Assembly (NCBI GenBank): GCA_041655595.1
Contig: JBBAFB010000018.1
Location: forward strand, 1 to 23,980
DNA: 23,980 nt
DNA from: JBBAFB01 sp041655595
GTDB taxonomy: Bacteria; Bacillota; DULZ01
Reading direction: 5' to 3'
Position numbers and translations under genes: made by a program
Notes under the pieces: model-generated
The model's database searches: none
Told to the model about the DNA's origin: nothing
The model's input: the letters and a program-made list of their open reading frames with translations, nothing else
Part shown: positions 16,501-23,513 of the stretch, in pieces
Layout of the letters: each line of letters begins with the position of its first letter
How positions within the stretch are numbered: the first letter of the stretch is position 1

Positions 16501-19173
16501 TATTCAAAGCATTTGCTTGAAAGCTCAGGGGGTATTTATATCAGGAATGCAGGCTCCATGCCTGAGGAGGATGTTCAGTTATTTTATACTGTTGCCAGAA
16601 TAGTTTTGTCGGGTAAACAGCCTATTAGGGCTCAATTGCGCTATCATGAAAACAAGCTTCCACCTAAAAAGCAGTTTTCCGGGGAAGTTGCTTGTTATCA
16701 AAGTGATGAAGAAGCAGTAGATCTGCAATTATGGAATGGTTTTGGCGGCTTTGCTCAGGACGGCAGGGAATATGTAATCCGGCTGAGGGAGGGTATACGC
16801 ACCCCTACACCCTGGATTAATGTAATTGCAAACCCGGAATTTGGCTTTCAGGTTTCGGAAAGCGGCTCGGGCTTTGTCTGGGCGGAAAATAGCCGTGAAA
16901 ACAAATTAACCCCCTGGTCTAATGATCCCGTCACTGATCCCATTAATGAGGTAATTTATTTACGCGACGAGAAGAATGGTTCTACATGGACCATAACCCC
17001 CTTGCCGATCAGGGAGGAGGTTACTTACACTGTTCATCATGGTTTAGGCTATACACGATTTCATCGTCATGGCTATCAGTTGGAACAGGAGCAAATTTTA
17101 TTTGTCCCCCAAGAAGGCACCATAAAAATAAGTTTGGTCAATTTAACCAACAACTCCGATGAAACTAAGGATTTAAGTGTTTTCTATTATTTAAAGCCGG
17201 TTTTAGGAGTCCACTGGGAGGTATCCGCACCATACTTGGTAAGTAATTATAATCGAACCGATGAGGTTTTGACATTTAATAACCAATATCAAGCGGATTT
17301 CCCCCAAAGGCAGATCTTCATGGCCAGTTCCGAAAAGGTATTTTCCTTTACAGGAGATCGAAGGGAATTTGTCGGCAGGGAGGGTCACCTGGACAGGCCT
17401 CGGGCATTGGCCAGGGAAAAGCTGTCCGGTCGCGTTGGCGCAGGCCTGGATCCTTGCGGTGCAATTCAAGTAAAAATAAGTTTGGCCCCGGGTGAAAAAA
17501 AGGAATTGGTTTTTTTATTAGGTCAAGGGCTGGCATACGAACAGATTTTGGCGGAAGTAAATTACTATCGCCACACCGGTAATGCAAAAGTGAAGCTGGC
17601 GGAAGTCATTGATCACTGGGAAGAACTGCTATCAAAAATTCAGGTTAGAACCCCTGATACCACTATGGACTTGATGATGAATAATTGGTTAATGTACCAG
17701 AATATCGTCTGCCGTCTTTGGGCTCGTTCCGCTTTTTATCAATGCGGAGGGGCTTATGGCTATCGGGATCAACTGCAGGACAGCCTGAACATACTTCCTA
17801 TTTGGCCTGAGCTAACCAGGGATCAGCTATTGCTTCATGCTGCTCACCAATTTAAAGAAGGTGACGTTCAACACTGGTGGCATCCGAAAGTAGGTGACCG
17901 GGGAGTTAGAACCAGATTTACCGATGATCGCCTGTGGCTGCCCTTTGTTTTGGTGAATTATCTGGAGGGGACTAAGGATTATGAGCTATTAAATGCGGAA
18001 ATTCCTTTCTTAGAGGGTGACAGCCTGGAAGAAGGGGAAGATGAGAAATATTTTACTCCGGTTGTGTCCGAGGAAAAAGGAAGTTTATATGAGCACTGCG
18101 TAAGAGCAATTGATATTTCCCTTCAATTTGGGGACCATGGGCTTCCCTTGATGGGTTCCGGCGACTGGAACGATGGTATGAGTACTGTTGGCAACCTGGG
18201 CAAGGGCGAGAGCTGCTGGTTAGGCTGGTTTTTGCTTTATATTTTAAATAAGTTTATCCCTGTTTGCGAATTAATGGCTGACTATCAAAAAGCGGATCAG
18301 TATAGAAATATGAGGGAGCAGCTAGCGGAAACCTTAGAAAAGGAGGCATGGGACGGCGCCTGGTATCGTAGGGCCTATTTTGATGACGGAACGCCCCTAG
18401 GTTCCCAGGTTAACAACGAGTGCTCCATAGATTCTTTATCCCAATCTTGGGCCGCCATTGCACAGGGCAGGCGTAGAGACAGGATTGAATTAGCTCTTAA
18501 AGCTTTAGAAAAGAACTTGATTGATAGAGAGTTGGGAGTCATAAAATTATTTACTCCACCTTTTGAAAATGGTGATCTAGAACCCGGCTACATAAAGGGT
18601 TATGTAGCCGGTGTCAGAGAAAACGGTGCTCAATATACCCACGCAGCCACCTGGGCAATTAAGGCCTTTGCCATACTGGGACAAGGTGATAAAGCTTGGG
18701 AGCTATTTCATATGATCAACCCTTTGAATCATGCACGTACCTCAATCGAGTGTGCGGTATACAGGGTTGAACCCTATGTGGTGGCAGCGGATGTTTACAC
18801 GGTCAGCCCTCAGGCCGGCAGAGGAGGATGGACTTGGTACACCGGTGCCGCAGGTTGGTTTTATAATGTCGGCTTGGAGGATATTTTAGGCTTTAAAATT
18901 AAGGAAGGTTATCTGATTTTTGACCCCTGTATTCCCGGTCATTGGAAGGAATTTCAGCTAAATTACCGCTACGGAAATACCAAGTATCAGGTAACGGTCG
19001 AAAACGCCGACGGCGTTAATAAGGGGGTTCGGGAAATACAATTAGACGGAGCAGTTATTAAAGATAATCGTTTTCCCTTAGTGGATGACGGTAAAAATCA
19101 TCAAGTTAAGGTTATTATGTCCGGTGTACCCAAAACCATTTGTAGACTGGAGCAAGCTGACAGCAGAAAATAA
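10588..19173 (+). CDS. ndvB: Giant cyclic beta-1,2-glucan synthase-like protein (GT84-GH94)
   Basis: A membrane protein of about 2861 aa, the size and architecture of NdvB/ChvB/Cgs, which polymerise UDP-glucose into beta-1,2-glucan, cyclise it and trim it. Numbering from TTG 10576: an N-terminal membrane helix (5-25), a helical region, paired membrane segments (about 412-465), then a GT84 glycosyltransferase core with the Asp-x-Asp motif TLDGDTRL (D630/D632), HDLLEGSFLRTG and RFHRWARGDWQL. More membrane segments follow (about 815-980). A glucoamylase-like domain spans about 1015-1510 (GYYGFDSHLNYQYKAFGVPD, VISPYSTFLAL, HHLGMSL), the part assigned to cyclization. Two GH94-type sandwich regions lead to a GH94 catalytic domain (GGAYGYRDQLQDS, about 2391; GSGDWNDGM with D2530). 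The TTG abuts its Shine-Dalgarno, so ATG 10588 is preferred. No exporter gene adjoins it. Linear rather than cyclic product remains possible. Confidence 0.9.
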   Translation: MELGLALFFGLILFIYFGFINKNSLELTLNLKDVTLTADDLKLHGEEIAKVHHISGLQKSPKILLKKLKANYKRLAEIYQYLNEKSKGKRQLSAPSEWFLDNFYLIEEAAKETEKSIKEEDCPKLQILDRGYLRGYPRIYAVALELISHTDGRLEQESLVDFIASYQKQRVLSMSELETLPLVMKVALLDYLGYLAEKTFGTEQNWDKAVQIAALDEKDRSAVLEEMFNEQKGVPAPSFVEHLIKELRRQAFGEETLKSWLEEQLLDQGISLEEIVEQEHFEQASRKITVGHAIVSLKKATRFNWDEVFESLSKVESILQHDPDKIYAAMDEASRNNYRFQIKQLAKKYQVMETKVARLAVGLAKQNSDNKQKANHVGYYLIGNGKRELANALGSGDKVGPRHLSSGVYYFGAIVFLMILFLLPLILSVSGPAGVGSFFVSVILLLALIPVSEISIFLVNYFVHLLIKPTHLPKLAFKEGIPEAESTMVVIPCLVPGPEKVRQVLSSLEVYYLANREQNLYFTLVGDFKDADREELAEDELIVQAGLEGVAKLNRLYSDDKDIFNFAQRKRRFSPTQNRWTGWERKRGALIQFNRLLLEGNRDGYESLSPGLLDLTGEIKNIITLDGDTRLTLGMAKKLVSTIAHPLNKAVIDHERGIVKEGYGLIQPRIGVGIREANQSAFAGLFAGEGGIDPYTTAISDLYQDLFGEGIFTGKGIYNLQVFDSLLSRALPEESILSHDLLEGSFLRTGLATDLELVDGYPATYASFSARFHRWARGDWQLFPWLLAKVSFGKDQRATNPLTALSKWKIFDNIRRSLLPFSQLLLLFLGMVWFPGNSLLLLSLALIPFFLPLVNEFSQALRSVLPFLFLTRMGEGLYRALLLLAFLPHQAGLLIDAAIRSLYRVYFSRRYLLEWVTAAEAEKNIKNDFPGYLKRMQISPIAGVLLILLSVLIEAAVPVVALPFALLWVSAPWLAFNLSKKLEEPKKVLSQEEENILRRLARKTWAYYEEFAGEDNNFLPPDNFQLNPANGLALRTSPTNIGFLLLATLAAGDLGYLTATGLVERIKSTIKTIRKMETWKGHLFNWYHTVTLEPLRPFFISTVDSGNLAGYLLVVQEGLRDYLKRPLWGQKVVAGLQDTFKIAVSEGQLTGEYAKWQEAPATVREKIKALGDLKYKAIREGGWSLKLVDMAASLTEEMAKLWPQASGSDKLKQLVTAKINPEEASLLDLRQSYQDVLQKVSSREENFSEQDRLEIELLLDNVEGVCKEIEILTEEIQSIFDEMDFAPLYNEKQGLFAIGYSKEEEKLTDSYYDLLASEARLISYLAICKREAPESHWFKLGRSLALVDRERGLVSWTGTMFEYLMPSLVMKHFNNTLLAETYRTVLSAQEGYGNKRNVPWGTSESGYYGFDSHLNYQYKAFGVPDLGLKRGLVNDMVISPYSTFLALPFEPAAAMKNINRLLAEGLEGEYGLYEAIDYTLERLPAGEEKKLVESFMAHHLGMSLTAINNYFHQNIMQQRFHANPLVQGGEILLEERLPYKAIITKEQREHIGPLVENEKEIVNPIRHFERTEQVLPNCQILSNGSYFLLITDRGGGYSTRDGIQMFRWRKDLIEGNYGFFFLIKCLETNRVWSPTFEPLREEPDHYRVSFSLEKAVFTRTDDLITTRSEIVVAPEDDVEIRKIIISNNSPTEITVEVTSYGEIVLGDQNGDLAHPAFSNLFIKTEVLTEEEILLASRRPRSSLQKAHWAFHGLLVEGEVAGQLQFETNRGSFLGRNRSMVNPEGPEKTLSGISGTVLDPIFSLRRRVKIPSNQNASISWFSGYGENREASLNLARKYRNQGAIQRAFEMAKTRSQVEAHFLDLAEEQIALFDDLLPHLVFNSPLKINYSEQIRQNSKGQPALWAYGISGDLPIVLLTVETKTEIELVKEMIRAHEYWRVKGLAVDLVILNEDKSQYLQPMQDLLRETVAVSYSKHLLESSGGIYIRNAGSMPEEDVQLFYTVARIVLSGKQPIRAQLRYHENKLPPKKQFSGEVACYQSDEEAVDLQLWNGFGGFAQDGREYVIRLREGIRTPTPWINVIANPEFGFQVSESGSGFVWAENSRENKLTPWSNDPVTDPINEVIYLRDEKNGSTWTITPLPIREEVTYTVHHGLGYTRFHRHGYQLEQEQILFVPQEGTIKISLVNLTNNSDETKDLSVFYYLKPVLGVHWEVSAPYLVSNYNRTDEVLTFNNQYQADFPQRQIFMASSEKVFSFTGDRREFVGREGHLDRPRALAREKLSGRVGAGLDPCGAIQVKISLAPGEKKELVFLLGQGLAYEQILAEVNYYRHTGNAKVKLAEVIDHWEELLSKIQVRTPDTTMDLMMNNWLMYQNIVCRLWARSAFYQCGGAYGYRDQLQDSLNILPIWPELTRDQLLLHAAHQFKEGDVQHWWHPKVGDRGVRTRFTDDRLWLPFVLVNYLEGTKDYELLNAEIPFLEGDSLEEGEDEKYFTPVVSEEKGSLYEHCVRAIDISLQFGDHGLPLMGSGDWNDGMSTVGNLGKGESCWLGWFLLYILNKFIPVCELMADYQKADQYRNMREQLAETLEKEAWDGAWYRRAYFDDGTPLGSQVNNECSIDSLSQSWAAIAQGRRRDRIELALKALEKNLIDRELGVIKLFTPPFENGDLEPGYIKGYVAGVRENGAQYTHAATWAIKAFAILGQGDKAWELFHMINPLNHARTSIECAVYRVEPYVVAADVYTVSPQAGRGGWTWYTGAAGWFYNVGLEDILGFKIKEGYLIFDPCIPGHWKEFQLNYRYGNTKYQVTVENADGVNKGVREIQLDGAVIKDNRFPLVDDGKNHQVKVIMSGVPKTICRLEQADSRK

Positions 19174-19274
19174 GAATGATGCTAAGCAATTGCCGGACAA
19201 TTACCAAACAGTTTTTTGAAGGCTTTTTTTGGAGCCCTGATTTTTCGCCGAGCCCAGAATTGTTGTTTGCATGT

Positions 19275-19303
19275 TTGCCGGATTATGTTTAAAATTGTAT
19301 GTA
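19275..19303 (+). promoter_or_regulatory. Possible promoter of recD2
   Basis: TTGCCG (19275-19280) and TATGTA (19298-19303) are separated by 17 nt, 30 nt before the ATG. The -10 is weak. The 159-nt gap after the glucan-synthase stop has only a poor terminator candidate (GGCT...AGCC near 19222), so read-through from the upstream gene is also possible. Confidence 0.25.
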
Positions 19304-19332
19304 ACAGCGAAAGCAAGAGCAGGTGAGCAAAC

Positions 19333-21510
19333 ATGGACAGTTGTGAATTAGTCGGTGTCATTAAACACATAGTATATCAATCCCCCGATGAAAGCTTTGT
19401 TGTGGCCAAATTTAAAGCCAACGACGAAACCCTCAGTATTGTCGGTCCTCTTGTGGGGATTAAAAGGGAGCAGGAGGTGCGTATTTGGGGTCACCGTAAA
19501 AACCATTCTCGTTATGGGGAACAGATTCAAGTAAGTAGATTCGAAATATCACTGCCTTCAACTGTTCAGCAAATAATTGAATATTTATCATCCTCGGTCA
19601 AAAATATCGGTAAGAAAAGGGCAGAGGCCATTGTAGCCAAATTAGGTGAGGATTGTTTAAAAACTATAATTGAAGAAGGAGCGGCCAGTTTACAAGGCAT
19701 TAAGGGAATCAGCGATAAAAAAGCCGCAGAGCTTTATCAATATTTACTTAAAAACTTTGAACTGCAATATGTTTTATCGGCTCTTTTTCCCCAAGGATTG
19801 ACAGTAAATCTGGCTTTGAAGGCCTATAGAGCATGGGGCTTTAACGCCATTCACCTGGTACAAGAAAATCCCTACTTGCTAAGTGATTTAACAGGTATCG
19901 GTTTTTTTAAGGCCGATCTGATTGCTAAAAACATGGGTTTTGCGGACAATACCCCCTATAGGCGTAGGGCCGCTATTAAGCATCTGTTACTAGAAGGGGA
20001 AAACCAAGGACATTGTTTTTTGCCCAAAGAAGTCCTGTTGAGAAACTTAAAACAATTATTAAAAGAAAATGATGAGCAGATTATCGCTCAATATGAGGAA
20101 GAGCTAGAGGTTTTACTGGCCAATAGGGAGCTGATTGCCGAGGGGGAATGTATTTATCTTTATCGGCTACATCAGGAAGAAGAAAGGGTTGCACAAAAAG
20201 TGAGGGAGCTGATTTTTCCAAAACCCTTTGCAACTACGGAGCGAATCAGGCAATGTCTGGATTTGTTTGAAATTGAAACCGGTTTAGAGTTGGCACCAGA
20301 GCAAAAACAAGCCATCGAGACCTTGTTTCAAACAGGGCTTTGTATTTTAACCGGCGGTCCGGGTACGGGTAAAACCTTAACAGTCAACGGGGTGATCTCC
20401 GTGTTAAGAAAAATAGATCAAGACGCAAAGGTTTTGTTAGCCAGTCCGACGGGCAGGGCCAGTCAAAATCTGGCCGAAATTACAGGGGAAGCGGCAGGCA
20501 CCATACACCGTTTGCTGGGATTTAGACCCGGGGAAATATCGGAATATAATGAAGATGAAAACTTAGATTGCGACCTACTGGTGATTGATGAGGTTTCAAT
20601 GCTGGATATCAGTTTAGCTGCCATGCTGTTTGAAGCCCTTAATCCTATTAAAACAAGGGTATTGTTTGTGGGAGATTCAGACCAACTGCCCAGCGTTGGC
20701 CCCGGAAATGTCTTACAGGATCTTATTGAAGCAGGTGTTAAAACAATTCGATTAAAGCATATTTTCCGCCAGGCAGAAACCAGTCAAATTATCACCAATG
20801 CTCACCGGGTCAACAAGGGAGAAATGCTACAACTGAAAAAAGGAAAAGACGATTTTTATTTTCTGGAACAGGAGGAACCGGAAAACATCGCCGAGCTGAT
20901 CAAAGCAGTCTCCTTAAAAATAATTGAAATGGGCTATAGTATCAAGGAGTTGCAGGTTCTATCCCCAATGCATAGGGGATCTTTGGGTACAAAAGCCCTT
21001 AATAATTTATTGCAAGGAACCTTAAATCCCCCCGGGCCTCAGCTGATTCAAACCCAGGTAGGGGAAACTGTCTATCGTGAAGGGGATCGGGTAATGCAGC
21101 TGAAAAATAATTATGATAAAGGGGTGTTTAATGGGGATGTGGGCTTTATCTCCGAAATTATCCCCGCAAAACAAAAGGAGGATCAGCCCTTAACCATCAT
21201 AGTTGAAATCAGAGGTGAATTTGTGGATTACTCTTATGAAGAAGCCTTTGACGAGTTAAGCTTGGCCTATTGTATGACCGTACATAAAGCTCAAGGGGGG
21301 GAAGTCCCTGTTATAATCATGCCTGTCAGCAACCAGCATTACTATATGCTGGCTAGAAATCTGTTGTACACTGGAATCACCAGGGCAAAAGAAAAGGTAA
21401 TTTTGATCGGCACAAAAAACGCTTTGGCCCGGGCCATCGCTAATAATAAAACTGCACAGCGTTATACCGGTTTGGCGGAGAGATTGCAAAAGGCCTTTTT
21501 TGAACAATAA
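19333..21510 (+). CDS. recD2: RecD2-type ATP-dependent DNA helicase
   Basis: A 725-aa superfamily 1B 5'-3' helicase of the RecD2/YrrC type, found in bacteria without RecBC and linked to DNA repair and fork maintenance. It starts at ATG 19333 behind GCAGGTGAG. The N-terminal OB-like domain is followed by helix-hairpin-helix segments (SSVKNIGKKRAEAIVAKLG, LQGIKGISDKKAAELYQYL), the hallmark separating RecD2 from RecD. The helicase core has Walker A TGGPGTGKT (Lys347), ASPTGRAS, Walker B LLVIDEVSML (Asp419/Glu420), GDSDQLPSVGPGNVLQDL, the LKHIFRQ motif, and C-terminal MTVHKAQGGEVPVIIMP and LLYTGITRAKEKVILIG. All catalytic motifs are intact and the length is typical. The genes before and after are unrelated in function, though lepB follows in the same direction after 113 nt. 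Confidence 0.96.
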   Translation: MDSCELVGVIKHIVYQSPDESFVVAKFKANDETLSIVGPLVGIKREQEVRIWGHRKNHSRYGEQIQVSRFEISLPSTVQQIIEYLSSSVKNIGKKRAEAIVAKLGEDCLKTIIEEGAASLQGIKGISDKKAAELYQYLLKNFELQYVLSALFPQGLTVNLALKAYRAWGFNAIHLVQENPYLLSDLTGIGFFKADLIAKNMGFADNTPYRRRAAIKHLLLEGENQGHCFLPKEVLLRNLKQLLKENDEQIIAQYEEELEVLLANRELIAEGECIYLYRLHQEEERVAQKVRELIFPKPFATTERIRQCLDLFEIETGLELAPEQKQAIETLFQTGLCILTGGPGTGKTLTVNGVISVLRKIDQDAKVLLASPTGRASQNLAEITGEAAGTIHRLLGFRPGEISEYNEDENLDCDLLVIDEVSMLDISLAAMLFEALNPIKTRVLFVGDSDQLPSVGPGNVLQDLIEAGVKTIRLKHIFRQAETSQIITNAHRVNKGEMLQLKKGKDDFYFLEQEEPENIAELIKAVSLKIIEMGYSIKELQVLSPMHRGSLGTKALNNLLQGTLNPPGPQLIQTQVGETVYREGDRVMQLKNNYDKGVFNGDVGFISEIIPAKQKEDQPLTIIVEIRGEFVDYSYEEAFDELSLAYCMTVHKAQGGEVPVIIMPVSNQHYYMLARNLLYTGITRAKEKVILIGTKNALARAIANNKTAQRYTGLAERLQKAFFEQ

Positions 21511-21623
21511 TTTAATTAGGATAAAAATCCTCCTAAAATTTGTGTTTGGATATTTGATTAATGGGGAAAATAGTATTAGAATAAAATGAAGAAACTGCCA
21601 AGTTGTTCGAGGAGGGTTTTTAA

Positions 21624-22145
21624 TTGAAATCCAAAAAGATCTTTAGAGATTGGATTTTACCTTTAGCTATCGCAGCATTGCTGGCACTGACAATCAGGAC
21701 CTTTGTCGCGGAGGCCAGGTATATTAATTCGGAGTCCATGTTGCCTACTTTAGAGGTGAATGATCGGGTTTTTGTGGATAAACTTTTTTATAAAAAGGAT
21801 GGGTTAAAAAGGCAGGATGTGATTATTTTCTCGCCCCCTCTGGAAGCCCTGACCCATGATGACTACATAAAAAGGGTGGTTGGTTTGCCCGGGGATGAAA
21901 TTTGGATTCATGACGGCTTCCTTTTTATAAATGGTGATTTGTCCGAAGAAGGATATATCAAAGAGGCGCCTGCGGGGGAATACGGCCCAATAACTGTCCC
22001 CGAAATGGAAGTCTTTGTTTTGGGTGATAATCGGAATAATTCAAGTGATAGCCGTAGTTGGGGCTTTGTACCTATGGAGAATATCAAGGGCAAGGCGATT
22101 CTACGTTTCTACCCCTTCACTAGAGTCGGGGACCTGAGCCATTAA
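21624..22145 (+). CDS. lepB: Signal peptidase I
   Basis: A 173-aa type I signal peptidase that removes signal peptides from exported preproteins on the outer face of the membrane. It starts at TTG 21624 behind GAGGAGGG. One N-terminal membrane anchor (about residues 11-29, ILPLAIAALLALTIRTFVA) precedes box B with the catalytic serine, SESMLPTLEVNDRVFVDKL (Ser38). Box D with the catalytic lysine, YIKRVVGLPGDEI (Lys83), and box E, GDNRNNSSDSRSWGFV, follow. The single anchor and compact size are typical of Gram-positive enzymes. A weak hairpin (AGGAT/ATCCT near 21528) is all that lies between recD2 and this gene, so cotranscription is possible. A terminator follows 6 nt after the stop. Confidence 0.96.
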   Translation: MKSKKIFRDWILPLAIAALLALTIRTFVAEARYINSESMLPTLEVNDRVFVDKLFYKKDGLKRQDVIIFSPPLEALTHDDYIKRVVGLPGDEIWIHDGFLFINGDLSEEGYIKEAPAGEYGPITVPEMEVFVLGDNRNNSSDSRSWGFVPMENIKGKAILRFYPFTRVGDLSH

Positions 22146-22150
22146 TCCCC

Positions 22151-22190
22151 AAAAAGCCCACCCCCTGCCGTAGGGGAGGGCTTTTTGTTT
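22151..22190 (+). terminator. Intrinsic terminator of lepB
   Basis: AAAAAGCCC (22151-22159) pairs with GGGCTTTTT (22178-22186). An inner CCCCT/AGGGG stem continues above a small mismatch, and the element is followed by more T residues. The symmetric A and T runs may allow it to end the convergent minus-strand gene as well. Confidence 0.9.
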
Positions 22191-22237
22191 CTTGCAGCCT
22201 GAAGTGTGCAATGCTTGCAGATTCTTAGTCCCACTGA

Positions 22238-22266
22238 AGCCCAACCCCAGCCGGCGGGGACGGGCT
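22238..22266. repeat. Second copy of the lepB terminator-type hairpin, without T-run
   Basis: AGCCC (22238-22242) and GGGCT (22262-22266) enclose CCCC and GGGG inner arms. Aligned to the lepB terminator core (22155-22182) it matches at most positions, with the same outer stem and the same GCCG in the loop. It lacks the flanking A and T runs, so it is probably not a terminator itself. It lies in the 225-nt gap between convergent genes, which otherwise shows no gene. Confidence 0.55.
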
Positions 22267-22370
22267 CCGCCCTTTCCGTTGGCAGTGACCCCACTCATCT
22301 GGACCTGTGCCTGTGATATTCCGCCGAAAATATTCCTCATTAGCAACGGTAACCGGGCAACACGGTAAAA

Positions 22371-23222
22371 CTAAGTCAATAAACGTAACACTAGGGTATT
22401 AATTTCATTAATGTTTTCAGTAACAGATTGCAGATCTATTGCTTGGGATTCGGTTATCGCGGTGTTTTGCTGCAAACCACTGCTGATTTCGGTGATAACC
22501 TGTGTAATTTCATTCAGAATATTCGTTATATCTTTGGTAGATCGCCCGCTGTTTAAGGCAAGTTTTCTTATTTCTTCCGCCACAACGGAAAAGGCTCTAC
22601 CTGCAGTTCCGGCCCTAGCTGCTTCGATTGCGGCATTGAGGCCCAGAATATTGGTTTGACTGGCCAGCTCATTGATGAAGCTGAGCACGGCTTCTATTTT
22701 ACTTAACTTTTCTTCGGCCGATAGGGCTATTTCCTCCATAGTTTTGGCGGTAGCCGCTATTTCTTCCGAAGCGGCGGCCAAGGCTTCGATGGCAGAAGAG
22801 GCTTCCTGTATTTTTGCGGCTACATCGTAGGTAACTTGGGCCGCTATTTCATCCTGCAACACTTTTGCAAAGTTGGCCTCAGCATATTTTGCTCCAATCA
22901 AAGCATAGGGTTTAACCTGATCCGGGTCCCCGCCGACAGAAACTACTCCAACCCTTCTATTGTTAACCATAACAGCAAAGTTCCAGCCGGGCCTTAACAG
23001 GGGATTTTCATCGGCCATTTCCTGGGTGACTATGGCGGAGTCCTTTTTGCCAGCCATAATTTCCGCGGCAACCGCGTGGATATCATTTATTCGTTCTGTA
23101 TTTGTACTTGCAATTATAATTCCGTCCTGGCCCATAACATTAACCCGGGCGTTTGTTGCAGAGTTAAGCATAGTTACTATCTCATTGGCCAGTGAGACAG
23201 GAATAAACCGCTGTTCATTCAT
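22371..23222 (-). CDS. Soluble methyl-accepting chemotaxis-type receptor with diacid-recognition-like sensor domain
   Basis: A 283-aa signalling protein on the minus strand, starting at ATG 23222 behind GGGGGTAAAGG. Residues 5-115 resemble the putative sugar-diacid recognition domain of CdaR-type regulators (ARVNVMGQDGIIIASTNTER...IHAVAAEIMAGK...VGVVSVGGDPDQVKPYALIGAKYAE). Residues 125-283 are a short MCP signalling domain with the CheA/CheW-binding hairpin tip around 182-222 (INELASQTNILGLNAAIEAARAG, FSVVAEEIRKLA). There is no membrane segment, so it should be cytoplasmic and sense an internal ligand. The tip deviates slightly from consensus (GTAGRAF for GExGRGF). The signalling domain is very short, and no other chemotaxis gene is nearby. 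The ligand is unknown; a diacid such as glycerate or glucarate is only a family-based suggestion. Confidence 0.85.
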   Translation of the reverse strand: MNEQRFIPVSLANEIVTMLNSATNARVNVMGQDGIIIASTNTERINDIHAVAAEIMAGKKDSAIVTQEMADENPLLRPGWNFAVMVNNRRVGVVSVGGDPDQVKPYALIGAKYAEANFAKVLQDEIAAQVTYDVAAKIQEASSAIEALAAASEEIAATAKTMEEIALSAEEKLSKIEAVLSFINELASQTNILGLNAAIEAARAGTAGRAFSVVAEEIRKLALNSGRSTKDITNILNEITQVITEISSGLQQNTAITESQAIDLQSVTENINEINTLVLRLLT

Positions 23223-23260
23223 AATTCCTTTACCCCCTACAATAATTGTATCTTATAGGT

Positions 23261-23289
23261 ATTAAACACTGATAGCGAAATTCCTTCAA
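23261..23289 (-). promoter_or_regulatory. Promoter of the chemoreceptor-type gene
   Basis: On the minus strand TTGAAG (23284-23289) and TTTAAT (23261-23266) are separated by exactly 17 nt, 38 nt upstream of the ATG. It is divergent from the tRNA promoter, with only 14 nt between the two -35 boxes. Confidence 0.5.
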
Positions 23290-23303
23290 ACTATAAAAAA
23301 ACC

Positions 23304-23331
23304 TTGCATTCTTGGTTGTCTATGCTATAAT
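23304..23331 (+). promoter_or_regulatory. Promoter of tRNA-Ala
   Basis: TTGCAT (23304-23309), a 16-nt spacer and a perfect TATAAT (23326-23331) preceded by TGC, an extended -10 motif. The expected start is near 23338, about 47 nt before the mature tRNA. Confidence 0.75.
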
Positions 23332-23338
23332 AAAAATT

Positions 23339-23376
23339 GCACATCGCGCTTAAGCAATTTATTAAAAGCGATGTGC
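23339..23376 (+). other. Hairpin at the 5' end of the pre-tRNA leader
   Basis: GCACATCGC (23339-23347) pairs perfectly with GCGATGTGC (23368-23376), enclosing a 20-nt loop. The left arm begins at the predicted transcription start, so the precursor would open with a closed 9-bp stem 8 nt before the tRNA. Confidence 0.6.
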
Positions 23377-23384
23377 GTTTACAT

Positions 23385-23460
23385 GGGGGTATAGCTCAGC
23401 TGGGAGAGCGCTTGACTGGCAGTCAAGAGGTCAGGAGTTCGATCCTCCTTATCTCCACCA
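23385..23460 (+). tRNA. tRNA-Ala (GGC anticodon)
   Basis: A 76-nt tRNA with encoded CCA. The acceptor stem GGGGGTA/TATCTCC contains the G3-U70 wobble that identifies alanine tRNAs. The D arm reads GCTC-AGCTGGGA-GAGC. The anticodon stem CTTGA/TCAAG has loop CTGGCAG with GGC anticodon. The T arm reads AGGAG-TTCGATC-CTCCT. The fold is canonical, and promoter and terminator are its own, so it is a single-gene unit. Confidence 0.98.
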
Positions 23461-23463
23461 TCT

Positions 23464-23513
23464 AAACCACCATCAATTGATAAAAAGATTTATCGATTGG
23501 TGGTTTTTATTTT
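23464..23513 (+). terminator. Intrinsic terminator of tRNA-Ala
   Basis: AAACCACC (23464-23471) pairs with GGTGGTTT (23499-23506). The stem continues imperfectly inward through GATAAA/TTTATC and is followed by TTATTTT. It begins 4 nt after the CCA. Confidence 0.85.

Noticed and set aside
22101..22346. 81-codon minus-strand ORF between lepB and the chemoreceptor gene
   Set aside because: It overlaps the lepB end, its terminator and a hairpin repeat; the translation looks like a palindrome artefact.
22411..23265. + strand ORFs opposite the chemoreceptor gene
   Set aside because: They are shadows of the MCP coding strand with no start signals or domains.
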